The notes under the pieces were generated by a model. The model was not told the origin of the DNA. It made no database searches and saw only the letters and a program-made list of their open reading frames with translations. This document shows positions 28,363 to 37,255 of a stretch of 64,000 nucleotides of DNA, one piece after another; positions within the stretch are counted from its first letter, which is position 1, and each line of letters begins with the position of its first letter. This DNA comes from Citreimonas salinaria. Lineage in GTDB: Bacteria; Pseudomonadota; Alphaproteobacteria; Rhodobacterales; Rhodobacteraceae. The stretch lies in assembly GCF_900107235.1 (NCBI RefSeq), contig NZ_FNPF01000011.1:58303-122302 (forward strand), written 5' to 3'. Position numbers and translations under genes: made by a program.

Positions 28363-29277
28363 ATGTTTCCGCTGCGCAGCATCGCGCTGAAGCTCTCCTC
28401 CGTCTTTCTGTTCACGATCATGGCATCGCTGGTGAAGGCCAGCGCCGAAGCCGTGCCGCCCGGACAGGCGGTGTTCTTCCGCTCGCTCTTTGCCATGCCG
28501 ATCATCATCGGCTGGCTGGCGATGCGCGGCGACCTGAGGACCGGGCTGATGGTGAAGCGTCCGCTGGGCCATTTCTGGCGCGGCGTGATCGGCGTGGCGG
28601 CGATGGGCTTCGGCTTTGCCGCGCTGGGCCTGCTGCCGCTGCCCGAGGTGACGGCGCTGGGCTACGCCTCGCCCATGCTGACGGTGCTCTTCGCCGCCGC
28701 TCTGCTGGGAGAACGGCTGCGCCTGTTCCGGATGAGCGCGGTGGCGCTGGGGCTGGTGGGCGTCGCGGTGGTCATGTGGCCGCGCCTGACGCTGGACAGC
28801 CTTGAGGGCGCGGCGACGCTCGGCGTCTTGTGCGTGCTGGCATCGGCCGCGCTGCGGGCGCTGGCGCAGATCCACATCCGTCGGCTGGTCGCGACCGAAG
28901 AGACCTCGGCCATCGTGTTCTATTTCTCGCTGACGGCGACGGCGCTGTCGCTTCTGTCGGCGCCTTTCGGGTGGGTGCTGCCGTCCGGGTCCGTGGCGGC
29001 GATGCTGGTCGGCGCGGGGTTGATCGGCGGCGTGGCGCAGATCCTGCTGACCTCGGCCTACCGCACGGCCGAGGCCGCGGTGCTGGCGCCGTTCGACTAT
29101 GCCTCGATCCTGTTCGCGATCCTGTTCGGCATGGCCTTCTTCGACGAGGTGCCGGGGCCGAACGTGATCGTGGGATCGGTCATCGTGATGGCGGCGGGCG
29201 TGATCATCGTCTGGCGCGAGCGTGCGCTGGGCCTGCAGCGCGGCAAGGCGCGAGCTAACATGACGCCGCACGCCTAG
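28363..29277 (+). CDS. EamA/DMT-family transporter
   Basis: 304 residues with ten hydrophobic segments in two EamA repeats (LSSVFLFTIMASLVKASAEA to VVMWPRL, then TLGVLCVLASAALRALAQIH to VMAAGVIIVW). It is a drug/metabolite-superfamily exporter of unknown substrate. The ATG at 28363 follows GGAG. The stop overlaps the convergent FAD oxidoreductase by 4 nt. Confidence 0.88.
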   Translation: MFPLRSIALKLSSVFLFTIMASLVKASAEAVPPGQAVFFRSLFAMPIIIGWLAMRGDLRTGLMVKRPLGHFWRGVIGVAAMGFGFAALGLLPLPEVTALGYASPMLTVLFAAALLGERLRLFRMSAVALGLVGVAVVMWPRLTLDSLEGAATLGVLCVLASAALRALAQIHIRRLVATEETSAIVFYFSLTATALSLLSAPFGWVLPSGSVAAMLVGAGLIGGVAQILLTSAYRTAEAAVLAPFDYASILFAILFGMAFFDEVPGPNVIVGSVIVMAAGVIIVWRERALGLQRGKARANMTPHA

Positions 29278-30596
29278 AGGTCGAAGGCCTCGCCCATCGC
29301 ATAGGCGGGCCACAGCGACGCACGCCGGAAGCGGCCCAGCGGAAAGCGCGGCGGGATGGACTGCATGGCGCGCGGCCAAGGACGGCGCGGCGCGCGACCC
29401 TGCACGACGTCGGCCATCAGCGCGCCGGTGTAGCTGGCCATCGCCACTCCGTTGCCGTGGTAGCCAAGACCCGCGAACAGGCCCGGGTGGTCGGGCACCG
29501 CGCCGGCGAAGGGCACCAGCCGCGCCATCAGGCACACGAGGCCCGCCCATTCGTGGGTGATGCGCACGCCCTGCCACGCGGGGAACAGCCGGGCGAAGTC
29601 GGCGCGGATCTTGCGTGCGATGACCGCCTGCGCGCGCGGCGTGACGCGCAAGCCTCCGCGCATCCCGAACAGGAAGCGCCGGTCCGGCATCAGGCGGAAG
29701 TAATGCAGAAGGTGCCGGGTGTCGTAGGCCATCTGCGACGATGTCCAGCCCTGCGCCGCAAGCACGTCCTCGCCCAGCGGTTCGGTCACGATGACCGAGG
29801 ATTGCACCGGCAGGGTGCGCCCGGCGATCCAGTCGGGCAGGTCGTCGGACGTGTAGCCGTTGGTGGCGATCAGAACCCGGTTCGCGCGGAGCGCTCCGCC
29901 GGCCGTGTCCAGCCGCCAGCCGCCTTCGGCGCGGGTCAACCGGGTGACGGCGCTGTCCTGGAACAGCAGCGCGCCGGCCTTTTGCGCGGCCCGCGCAAGG
30001 CCGGCATGATATTTTCGCGGGTTCAGGGCGAACCCGATGGGCATGGTGGCGGCGCCATGCCACGGCCCGCCGAGACCGTTCTCGCGCAGCCCGTCGCGCG
30101 GGATCAGCGTGGGCGCGATTCCGAAATCGACGCGTGCCGCGTCCTGATCGGCCCGCATGCGCGCCCACGCCTTGGGCGTGTGGGCAAGCAGCGTCTCGCC
30201 CTCGGAATGGCGGTCCACGTCGATGGCGTGGTCGCGTAGCAGCCCGTCGACCAGTTCGACGGCGGCCACCTCTGCCGTACGCCATTCGGCCAGCCCCTCG
30301 GGTCCGTAGCGGCGAAGCAGCAAGGTCCGCGGCGCCTTGGCCCCGCCGAGACAGCAGAACCCGCCGTTGCGCCCCGATGCGCCCCAGCCGGGATGCTCGG
30401 CCTCGAGCAGGGCCACGTCGACGCCGTCCTGCGCCAGGTGCAACGCCGCGGACAGCCCGGTGAAGCCGCCGCCGATGATCGCCACCTCGCAGCGCATGTT
30501 GGTCTCAAGCACCGGCCACGGGTCATTCGGGACGGTCTCGGCCCACCAGCAGTTGCCCTGCGGGCCATAGGCGGCGGGCTCGTAGAGACGCTTCAT
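29274..30596 (-). CDS. FAD-dependent oxidoreductase (gamma-glutamylputrescine oxidase-like)
   Basis: 440 residues of the DAO/PuuB family. The FAD dinucleotide motif is AIIGGGFTGLSAALHLA (about 40-56), followed by GASGRNGGFC, and the C-terminal FAD contact is GLGYHGNGVAMASYTG. In E. coli PuuB oxidises gamma-glutamylputrescine. Here the gene is the last of the pot operon (ATGA overlap with potI), which supports a polyamine-derived amine as substrate. No PuuA-type ligase is nearby, so the exact substrate is open. Confidence 0.85.
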   Translation of the reverse strand: MKRLYEPAAYGPQGNCWWAETVPNDPWPVLETNMRCEVAIIGGGFTGLSAALHLAQDGVDVALLEAEHPGWGASGRNGGFCCLGGAKAPRTLLLRRYGPEGLAEWRTAEVAAVELVDGLLRDHAIDVDRHSEGETLLAHTPKAWARMRADQDAARVDFGIAPTLIPRDGLRENGLGGPWHGAATMPIGFALNPRKYHAGLARAAQKAGALLFQDSAVTRLTRAEGGWRLDTAGGALRANRVLIATNGYTSDDLPDWIAGRTLPVQSSVIVTEPLGEDVLAAQGWTSSQMAYDTRHLLHYFRLMPDRRFLFGMRGGLRVTPRAQAVIARKIRADFARLFPAWQGVRITHEWAGLVCLMARLVPFAGAVPDHPGLFAGLGYHGNGVAMASYTGALMADVVQGRAPRRPWPRAMQSIPPRFPLGRFRRASLWPAYAMGEAFDL

Positions 30597-31414
30597 CCGG
30601 TGGCGCGCAGGCCTGCCTGTTCCTCGCGCGCCTGCCGGATGGCACCGCGCTTCGAGATCAGCGAGGCGGTGATGACGCCCACTGCAACGATGGCGATCAT
30701 CAGCGTAGACAGTGCGTTGATCTGCGGGCTGACGCCAAGGCGCACCGCCGAGAAGATCTTGATCGGCAGGGTGGTCGCGCCGGGGCCGGTGGTGAAACTT
30801 GCGATCACCAGGTCGTCGAGCGACAGGGTGAACGCCAGCAGCCAGCCCGAGATCACCGCCGGCGCAATGATCGGCAGCGTCACCAGCCGGAACGCCTGGA
30901 AGGGAGAGGCGCCGAGATCCAGCGCGGCCTCCTCCAGTGCGCGGTCGAACGTGGCCAGCCGCGAGGACACCACGACCGAGACGTAGCACATCGAGAAGGT
31001 CGTATGCGCCAGCACCACGGTGAACACGCCGCGGTCGATGTTGAGCCCGATGAACAGCAGCAGCAGCGACAGGCCGGTGATCACCTCGGGCATCACCAGC
31101 GGCGCATAGATCATGCCCGAGAACAGCGTGCGCCCCGGGAAACGCCCGGCGCGGATCAGCACGTGCGCGGCCATCGTGCCCAGCACCGTGGCGATCGTCG
31201 ACGACAGCACCGCGACCTTCAGCGTGACCCAGGCGGCGTCGAGGAACTCGGCGTCGCGCAGCAACTCTCCGTACCACTTGGTCGAGAAGCCCGCCCAGAC
31301 GGTGACCAGCCGGCTTTCGTTGAACGAATAGAACACCAGCAGGATCATGGGCAGGTAGAGGAACGCGAAGCCCAGCGTCAGCGAAGTCACGTTGAACCAG
31401 GAAAAGCCCCTCAT
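30593..31414 (-). CDS. potI: Putrescine/spermidine ABC transporter permease
   Basis: 273 residues, about six TM helices, and the EAA loop EEAALDLGASPFQAFRLVTLP that contacts the ATPase. It is second permease of the PotFGHI-type importer. A 4-nt overlap with the FAD oxidoreductase start and with the potH end shows tight coupling. The ATG at 31414 begins MRGFSWFNVTSLTLGFAFLY, the natural N terminus. Longer in-frame readings into the neighbouring potH DNA are spurious. Confidence 0.92.
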   Translation of the reverse strand: MRGFSWFNVTSLTLGFAFLYLPMILLVFYSFNESRLVTVWAGFSTKWYGELLRDAEFLDAAWVTLKVAVLSSTIATVLGTMAAHVLIRAGRFPGRTLFSGMIYAPLVMPEVITGLSLLLLFIGLNIDRGVFTVVLAHTTFSMCYVSVVVSSRLATFDRALEEAALDLGASPFQAFRLVTLPIIAPAVISGWLLAFTLSLDDLVIASFTTGPGATTLPIKIFSAVRLGVSPQINALSTLMIAIVAVGVITASLISKRGAIRQAREEQAGLRATG

Positions 31415-32343
31415 CCCTCGGCCTCCCGTTGCTTCTGCTCGTTGCGCTGGAACAGCACGATCGGAATGATCAGGATCATCAGCAGCACCACGGCCACCGC
31501 CGAGGCCACCGGCCAATCGCGGTTCGAGAAGAACTCCTCCCACAGGACCTTGCCGATCATCAGCGTGTCCGAGCCGCCCAGCAGGGTGGGGATCACGAAT
31601 TCGCCGATCGTCGGGATGAAGACCAGGAAGCAGCCCGCGATGATGCCGCCCTTCGACAGGGGCAGGGTCACCAGCCAGAAGGCCTCGGTGCGCGAGCATC
31701 CAAGATCCTCGGCCGCTTCCAGAAGCGAGGAGTCCATCTTGTCCAGCGTGGCGTAGATCGGCAGGATCATGAAGGGCAGGTAGGTATAGACCACGCCGAT
31801 GTAGACGGCGATGTTTGTGTTCATGATCTGCAGGGGCACGTCGATCACGCCCAGCCACAACAGCACCGAGTTCAGCGTGCCCTCGTTCGACAGGATGCCC
31901 ATCCACGAATAGACGCGGATCAGGAATGAGGTCCAGAACGGCAGGATCACCAGCATCAGCAGGGTGGGGCGCCATTCGGGCGCCGCGCGCGCCATGCCGT
32001 AGGCGATCGGGTAGCCCACCAGCAGCGTGATGATCGTCGACACGGCGGCGATCTGGAGCGAACTGAGATAGGCCTTCCAGTAGAGGCTGTCCTCGGTCAG
32101 GAAGACGAAGTTCTCGAAATCGAGCCCGGCGAAGAAGTCGCGCAGGCCGGCGAGGCCCGCGGACAAGTCCAGCTGCGGCATGTAGGGCGGCCGCGCCAGC
32201 GCGATGTCCGAAAGCGAGATCTTCAGCACGATGAAGAACGGCACCAGGAAAAGCGCGACCAGCCACAGGTAGGGCACGGCGATCAGGACCGCCTTGCGTA
32301 GCGCCTCTCCGCGGTGGCGGGTGTCGAGGCCGTCGCCGCTCAT
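31411..32343 (-). CDS. potH: Putrescine/spermidine ABC transporter permease
   Basis: 310 residues with six TM helices. It contains LFLVPFFIVLKISLSD, FWTSFLIRVYSWMGILSNEG and the EAA loop LEAAEDLGCSRTEAFWLVTLP. It pairs with PotI in the inner membrane. Both ends overlap neighbours by 4 nt. The ATG at 32343 lies within the potG stop region. Confidence 0.93.
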   Translation of the reverse strand: MSGDGLDTRHRGEALRKAVLIAVPYLWLVALFLVPFFIVLKISLSDIALARPPYMPQLDLSAGLAGLRDFFAGLDFENFVFLTEDSLYWKAYLSSLQIAAVSTIITLLVGYPIAYGMARAAPEWRPTLLMLVILPFWTSFLIRVYSWMGILSNEGTLNSVLLWLGVIDVPLQIMNTNIAVYIGVVYTYLPFMILPIYATLDKMDSSLLEAAEDLGCSRTEAFWLVTLPLSKGGIIAGCFLVFIPTIGEFVIPTLLGGSDTLMIGKVLWEEFFSNRDWPVASAVAVVLLMILIIPIVLFQRNEQKQREAEG

Positions 32344-33821
32344 TCTTCCAGCACCACGCCCGCGGTGGCCGAGAAGCCGACCCAGACCTCGTCCTCCCAC
32401 GTGATGTCACGGCGCGAGAGGCGCCGGGTGTTGGCGGTCTGCGCCTTGATCATCGAGCCGTCCGCCAGCTGCACGTGGTAGGTCGAGATGTTGCCGAGGT
32501 AGGCGATGTCGATGACCTTGCCGCGCAGCGTGTTGGGCATGTCGAGCGCCGCTTTGCCGATGCTTACCTTCTCGGGGCGCAGGGCCAGAACGACCGGCTT
32601 GCCGTCCAGCGCGGCGTCGCCATTGGTCGCGATCACGGGCGGCTGGCCCTCGGCCCAGTCGATGACGATGCCGCCGCCCGCGAGCGCATCGGGATCGTCG
32701 GCGTGCGCCGGTGCCGGTTTGGCCTGAGCGGCGTCGCGCGGCGGGGCGGTCTGGGGACGGTCAGAGGTTGCGCGTTCCTGCGGCGAGGGCGCCGGCAGCA
32801 GCTTCTGCTGCGGCTTGCGCCGGCCCAGGATCGGAAACAGCACCTTGTCGTGCAGCCATTCGCCCAAGGCGTTGGGCTGCGGCGCGCGCGGATCGACCGG
32901 CAGGGCCGCCTCGGCGGCGGAGCGTTCGGAGGCGGTTTGTTCGGGCGCGGCCAGATTGGGCGCGACGGCCGCCGCCGCGGCGGGCTCGGGCGCAGTCGGT
33001 CCCGCGACCGCCTCGGCGGCGACGGAGGGCGTCTCGGGCCGGGCGCGGGCGGTGCCGCGGACTAGGTTAACGTCGCCGATGAAGTCCGCCACGTAGACCG
33101 AGATCGGCGCCTCGTAGATCACCGAGGGCGTGGCGACCTGCACGATGCGCCCCTCGTCCATCACGGCAACGCGGCTGGCCACCGTCATCGCCTCTTCCTG
33201 GTCGTGGGTGACGATGACGAAGGTGGTGCCGGTCTTTTCCTGGATGTCCATCAGCTCGAACTGCGTCTCTTCGCGCAGCTTGCGGTCGAGCGCGCCCAGC
33301 GGTTCGTCCAGCAGCAGCAGTTTCGGCGCCTTGGCCAAGCTGCGCGCCAGCGCCACGCGCTGCCGCTGTCCGCCCGAGATCTGGTGCGGCTTTCGGGTCG
33401 CGAACTTGTTCAGCCGCGTCAGGCGCAGCATCTCGTCGACGCGGGCGGCGATCTTGTCCTTTGGCTGGCCTTCGCGCTTCAGGCCGAAGGCGATGTTGTC
33501 CCAGACCGACAGGTGCGGGAACAGTGCGTAGCTCTGGAACATCATGTTCACGGCGCGCCGGTTGGGCGGCACGCCGCTGATGTCGCGACCGTCCAGCAGG
33601 ATCGCGCCTTCCGAGGGGTCCTCGAACCCGGCAAGCATCCGCATCATCGTCGTCTTGCCGCAGCCCGACGGGCCGAGCAGGGCAAAGAACTCCTTGCTGT
33701 AGATCGCCAGCGACAGGTCGTCGATCGCGACGAACTCGCCGAAGCGTTTCGTCACGTTGCGGAACTCGATAAGCGGCTTTTCCTCGGGATCTTCCCAAGG
33801 GGCGAAGACGGTCTGGGCCAT
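32340..33821 (-). CDS. potG: Polyamine ABC transporter ATPase with large insertion
   Basis: 493 residues, against about 370-380 for PotG/PotA. Walker A is GPSGCGKT (50-57), the signature is SGGQRQ (149-154), Walker B ends LLLLDEP (168-174) and the switch His is in VTHDQ. The TOBE part (about 245-260, then 385-493) is split by about 125 residues rich in Ala and Pro, which also contain a conserved-looking EWLHDKVLFPILGRRKP. The frame is continuous, so this is an insertion and not an error. It powers the importer encoded by potFHI. Start at 33821 gives the family N terminus. Confidence 0.92.
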   Translation of the reverse strand: MAQTVFAPWEDPEEKPLIEFRNVTKRFGEFVAIDDLSLAIYSKEFFALLGPSGCGKTTMMRMLAGFEDPSEGAILLDGRDISGVPPNRRAVNMMFQSYALFPHLSVWDNIAFGLKREGQPKDKIAARVDEMLRLTRLNKFATRKPHQISGGQRQRVALARSLAKAPKLLLLDEPLGALDRKLREETQFELMDIQEKTGTTFVIVTHDQEEAMTVASRVAVMDEGRIVQVATPSVIYEAPISVYVADFIGDVNLVRGTARARPETPSVAAEAVAGPTAPEPAAAAAVAPNLAAPEQTASERSAAEAALPVDPRAPQPNALGEWLHDKVLFPILGRRKPQQKLLPAPSPQERATSDRPQTAPPRDAAQAKPAPAHADDPDALAGGGIVIDWAEGQPPVIATNGDAALDGKPVVLALRPEKVSIGKAALDMPNTLRGKVIDIAYLGNISTYHVQLADGSMIKAQTANTRRLSRRDITWEDEVWVGFSATAGVVLEE

Positions 33822-33845
33822 GTTTGCTGGGTCCGGTCGGCAAGG

Positions 33846-33871
33846 GGCCCGCCCTGATCGCAGGGCGGGCC
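33846..33871 (-). terminator. Hairpin between potF and potG
   Basis: GGCCCGCCCTG-ATCG-CAGGGCGGGCC, an 11-bp perfect stem in the 58-bp gap. There is no clear U-tract. Such hairpins often stabilise or attenuate transcript so that the binding protein is made in excess. Confidence 0.6.
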
Positions 33872-33879
33872 GTCAGGGG

Positions 33880-34962
33880 TCAGGTACCCGACTTGACGCG
33901 CGTCCACATGCGCGTCAGGTCACGCTGCTCGCGCGGGGGGAACGGGGTGACCGTGTACAGGTTCTGCAGCGCGGCGGGCGACGGGTAGATCGCCGTGTCG
34001 CCGATCACGTCCTCGTTGAGGAATTCCTGCGAGGCGAGGTTGCCGTTGGCGAAGTAGACGTAGTTCGTCGCCTGCGCCATGTTCTGCGCGTCCATCATGA
34101 AGTTCAGGAACGTGTGCGCGGCCTCGGGGTTCGGCGCGTCGACCGGGATGGCCATCTGGTCGAACCACATCAGCGCACCTTCGCTGGGCGCGTTGTAGAC
34201 CACCTCGACGCCGTTCTCGGCCTCGGCCGCGCGGTCACGGGCCTGCAGGATGTCGCCCGACCAGCCGAAGGCCACGCAGATGTCGCCGTTAGCCAGCGCA
34301 TTGATGTACTCGCTCGAGTGGAACTTCTGCACGTGGGGGCGCACGGCCATCAGGATCTCTTCGGCCTTGGCCAGCGCCTCTTCGTCCTTCCGGTCCGGGT
34401 CGAGGCCGGCATAGGTCAGCGCGGCGGGGATCATCTCGGTCGGCGCGTCAAGGAACATCACGCCGCACTCGGCAAGCTGTTCCATGTTCTCCGGGTCGAA
34501 GATCAGGTCGAGGCTATCCAGCGGCGCGTCCTCGCCGAGGATGTCGGTCACCTTGTTGACGTCGGCGCCGATGCCGGTGGTGCCCCACATGTAGTTGATC
34601 GAGTATTCGTTGCCCGGATCGTAGACCGCGGTGCGCTCCTCGATGACGTCCCACATGTTGTCGAGGTTGGGCAGCTTCGACTTGTCAAGCTTCTGGAACG
34701 CGCCCGCCTGGATCTGGCGCTGCAGGAAGGTGCCGGTGGGCACCACCACGTCGTAGCCCGAGCCGCCGGCCAGCATCTTGGTCTCCAGGACTTCGTTGCT
34801 GTCGAACACGTCGTAGATCAGGTCGATGCCGGTCTCTTCCTCGAACTTCGTCAGCAGTTCTTCGTCGATGTAGTCCGACCAGTTGTAGACGCGGACTTCC
34901 TGCGCGCTCGCGGCGCCGGCGGCCAGCGCGAGGGTCGCGGTCACTTGAACGATGGTCTTCAT
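33880..34962 (-). CDS. potF: Putrescine-binding periplasmic protein
   Basis: 360 residues with a signal peptide ending GAASAQ. It aligns from memory with E. coli PotF throughout: VRVYNWSDYID, YDVFDSNEVLETK, MWGTTGIGADV, FHSSEYINALANGDICVAFGW (in part) and the C-terminal RMWTRVKSG. It delivers putrescine or a related polyamine to PotGHI. It is first in a five-gene minus-strand operon. The ATG at 34962 gives the signal peptide; an upstream start adds 13 charged residues. A TTTGATCAAA site lies 47 bp upstream. Confidence 0.95.
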   Translation of the reverse strand: MKTIVQVTATLALAAGAASAQEVRVYNWSDYIDEELLTKFEEETGIDLIYDVFDSNEVLETKMLAGGSGYDVVVPTGTFLQRQIQAGAFQKLDKSKLPNLDNMWDVIEERTAVYDPGNEYSINYMWGTTGIGADVNKVTDILGEDAPLDSLDLIFDPENMEQLAECGVMFLDAPTEMIPAALTYAGLDPDRKDEEALAKAEEILMAVRPHVQKFHSSEYINALANGDICVAFGWSGDILQARDRAAEAENGVEVVYNAPSEGALMWFDQMAIPVDAPNPEAAHTFLNFMMDAQNMAQATNYVYFANGNLASQEFLNEDVIGDTAIYPSPAALQNLYTVTPFPPREQRDLTRMWTRVKSGT

Positions 34963-35008
34963 GTGCTTCTCCCGAGTGGTGCGGGGTCTGCGCCCCGTCA
35001 TCCGCGAA

Positions 35009-35018
35009 TTTGATCAAA
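35009..35018. promoter_or_regulatory. Putative GntR operator upstream of potF
   Basis: Perfect palindrome TTTGATCAAA preceded by GCGAA, in the potF/gntR divergent region. The sequence GAATTTGATCA recurs upstream of the aminotransferase. Confidence 0.6.
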
Positions 35019-35112
35019 CGTTGCGCCGTTTGGCAACACCTGCGATGCTTTCATGCGCCGGTGTCGCGCGCAAGACGACACCGGCGATGCCGCAGTGCAA
35101 GGAGGCAGCGCG

Positions 35113-35763
35113 ATGAATATCACGGCAGCGGACCCGCGCCTGCCGGCGCATGAACAGGTCTACCGGCAGTTGCGCGACATGATCCTGTTCGGGGATATCG
35201 AGCCGGGGCAGGCGGTTACGATCCAAGGTCTCGTGACCTTGCTGGACGCCGGCATGACCCCGGTGCGCGAGGCGTTGCGCCGGCTGACGGCCGAGGGCGC
35301 GCTGCGGTCGCTGGGCAACCGGCGCATCGCGGTGCCGGTTCTGGATGCGGCTGCGGTGTCCGAACTGACCGAGGCGCGGCTCGCGATCGAGCCGATGCTG
35401 GCGTCGCGTGCCGCCGGTGCGGCGCATCCCGGCGCCATCGCTGCGCTGGAGGATACCGACGCCCGCCTGGACCGCGCGATCGCGCGCGGCGACATTCCGC
35501 TGTACCTGCGCGAGAATCACCGCTTTCACGCCGGGCTGAACGCCTTGGCCGAAGCGCCGATCTTGACCAGCCTGTCGGAGTCTCTGTGGCTGCGCTTTGG
35601 GCCGTCGCTGCGCGTGGTCTGCGGCCGCATCGGCACCGCGAATCTGCCCGACCGGCACAAGGACCTGACCGCCGCGCTGCGTGCCGGCGACGCCGAGGCT
35701 GCTGAACGCGCGATGCGCGACGACGTTGCCCAAGGCATGGCGCTGATCGCCCAGAGCCTGTGA
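35113..35763 (+). CDS. GntR-family regulator (FCD/FadR subgroup)
   Basis: 216 residues. The winged HTH is QVYRQLRDMILFGDIEPGQ to TPVREALRRLTAEGALR. The C-terminal FCD domain carries the metal-site pattern (NHRFHAGL, with later RHKDLTAAL). The ATG at 35113 follows AAGGAGG. It sits between the divergent pot operon and a co-directional aminotransferase, with matching palindromes before each, so it probably controls polyamine uptake and breakdown. The ligand is unknown. Confidence 0.88.
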   Translation: MNITAADPRLPAHEQVYRQLRDMILFGDIEPGQAVTIQGLVTLLDAGMTPVREALRRLTAEGALRSLGNRRIAVPVLDAAAVSELTEARLAIEPMLASRAAGAAHPGAIAALEDTDARLDRAIARGDIPLYLRENHRFHAGLNALAEAPILTSLSESLWLRFGPSLRVVCGRIGTANLPDRHKDLTAALRAGDAEAAERAMRDDVAQGMALIAQSL

Positions 35764-35796
35764 CCGCGTCCCGCGATTCGATTGACGGTCCCGGAA

Positions 35797-35806
35797 TTTG
35801 ATCATA
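35797..35806. promoter_or_regulatory. Putative GntR operator upstream of the aminotransferase
   Basis: TTTGATCATA, sharing GAATTTGATCA with the site at 35009-35018. It lies 30 bp before the aminotransferase start. Confidence 0.55.
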
Positions 35807-35836
35807 TTCTGCCGCCAACGTTTCCGGAGGCCCCAC

Positions 35837-37243
35837 ATGACCATTCTCACGCCCAATTCCCCCACCGCCGAACTGCAGGCGCTGGATGCCGCGCACCACA
35901 TGCACCCCTTCACCCACGGCGCCGGCCTGCGGGGCAAGGGCGCACGGGTCATCACCCGGGCCGAGGGCTGCTGGCTGACCGACAGTGACGGCAACCGCAT
36001 CCTCGACGGGATGGCGGGGCTGTGGTGCGTCAACATCGGTTACGGCCGCGAGGAATTGGCCGAGGCCGCGGCGCGGCAGATGCGCGAACTGCCGTTCTAC
36101 AACACCTTCTTCCAGACCACGCACGTGCCGGCGATCAACCTCGCGGCGCGGCTGGCGGAACTGGCGCCGGGCGATCTGAACCACGTCTTCTTCGCCGGCA
36201 GCGGCTCCGAGGCGAACGACACCAACCTGCGGCTGGTTCGCACCTATTGGCACGAGAAGGGCCAGCCCGAGCGGCAGGTCGTGATCTCGCGCTGGAACGC
36301 CTATCACGGCTCCTCGGTGGGGTCGGGCAGCCTTGGCGGCATGAAGGGCATGCACGCGCAGGGCGGCATGCCGATCCCCGGCATCGCCCATATCGACCAG
36401 CCCGACTGGTGGTCGGCCGGTGGCGACCAGAGCCCGGAGGATTTCGGCCTGGCGATGGCGAAACAGCTCGAGGACAAGATCCTCGAGATCGGGCCGGACA
36501 AGGTCGCGGCTTTCATCGCCGAGCCGGTGCAGGGCGCCGGCGGCGTGATCGTGCCGCCCGAGACCTACTGGCCCGAGATCAGCCGCATCGTGAAGGAATA
36601 CGGCATCCTGCTGATCGCGGACGAAGTGATCTGCGGCTTCGGGCGCACGGGCAACTGGTTCGGCAGCCAGACCATGGGCATCACGCCCGACATCATGACC
36701 ATCGCCAAGGGACTGTCGTCGGGCTACCAGCCGATCGGCGGGTCGATCCTGTCGGGCGAGGTGGCGCGCGTGATCTCGGACACCGAGTTCAACCACGGCT
36801 ACACCTATTCCGGCCATCCCGTGGCCTGCGCGGTGGCGCTGGAAAACCTGCGCATCCTCGACGAGGAGGGCATCGTGACCCGCGTCCGCGAGGACACCGG
36901 TCCCTACCTGAAGAACAAGTTCGAAAGCCTGGCGGATCACCCGCTGGTGGGCGAGGCGAAGATCGTCGGCATGATGGGGTCGATCGCGCTGACGCCGGAA
37001 AAGGCGGCGCGCGCGCCCTTCGCGGCCGAGGCGGGCACAGTGGGCCTGATCACGCGCGAGCGGTGCTTCGCCAACAACCTGGTGATGCGCCATGTGGGCG
37101 ACCGGATGATCATCTCGCCGCCGCTGGTGATCTCGAAGGAGGAGATCGACATTCTGATCGAGCGGGCCTGGGAGAGCCTGGACGAGGCCCATGCCCAGCT
37201 CGAGCGGGACGGGCTGATGAAGGCGGGCACACGGGCCGCTTGA
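35837..37243 (+). CDS. Class III aminotransferase, putrescine-pyruvate type
   Basis: 468 residues, fold-type I PLP enzyme. Blocks include HHMHPFTHGAGL, FFAGSGSEANDTNLRLVR, the cofactor Asp in LLIADEVICGFGRTG and the PLP lysine in MTIAKGLSSGYQP. Closest in pattern to SpuC-type polyamine:pyruvate aminotransferases that yield 4-aminobutyraldehyde. The location next to the pot genes and a GntR regulator supports this. Beta-alanine or taurine:pyruvate aminotransferase activity is the alternative. The ATG at 35837 follows a CGGAGG site. Confidence 0.9.
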   Translation: MTILTPNSPTAELQALDAAHHMHPFTHGAGLRGKGARVITRAEGCWLTDSDGNRILDGMAGLWCVNIGYGREELAEAAARQMRELPFYNTFFQTTHVPAINLAARLAELAPGDLNHVFFAGSGSEANDTNLRLVRTYWHEKGQPERQVVISRWNAYHGSSVGSGSLGGMKGMHAQGGMPIPGIAHIDQPDWWSAGGDQSPEDFGLAMAKQLEDKILEIGPDKVAAFIAEPVQGAGGVIVPPETYWPEISRIVKEYGILLIADEVICGFGRTGNWFGSQTMGITPDIMTIAKGLSSGYQPIGGSILSGEVARVISDTEFNHGYTYSGHPVACAVALENLRILDEEGIVTRVREDTGPYLKNKFESLADHPLVGEAKIVGMMGSIALTPEKAARAPFAAEAGTVGLITRERCFANNLVMRHVGDRMIISPPLVISKEEIDILIERAWESLDEAHAQLERDGLMKAGTRAA

Positions 37244-37255
37244 GGCGGGAAATCC

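Noticed and set aside
27319..30285. 988-codon minus-strand open frame across several genes
   Set aside because: It crosses the EamA and DUF6478-like genes in the wrong frame and has low-complexity Arg/Gln/His composition.
29274..31277. Apparent 667-residue FAD protein
   Set aside because: Its N-terminal 227 residues are potI DNA in another frame; the natural start is 30596.
30593..32410. Apparent 605-residue fusion upstream of PotI
   Set aside because: The first half is potH DNA read in the wrong frame; PotI has its own ATG at 31414.
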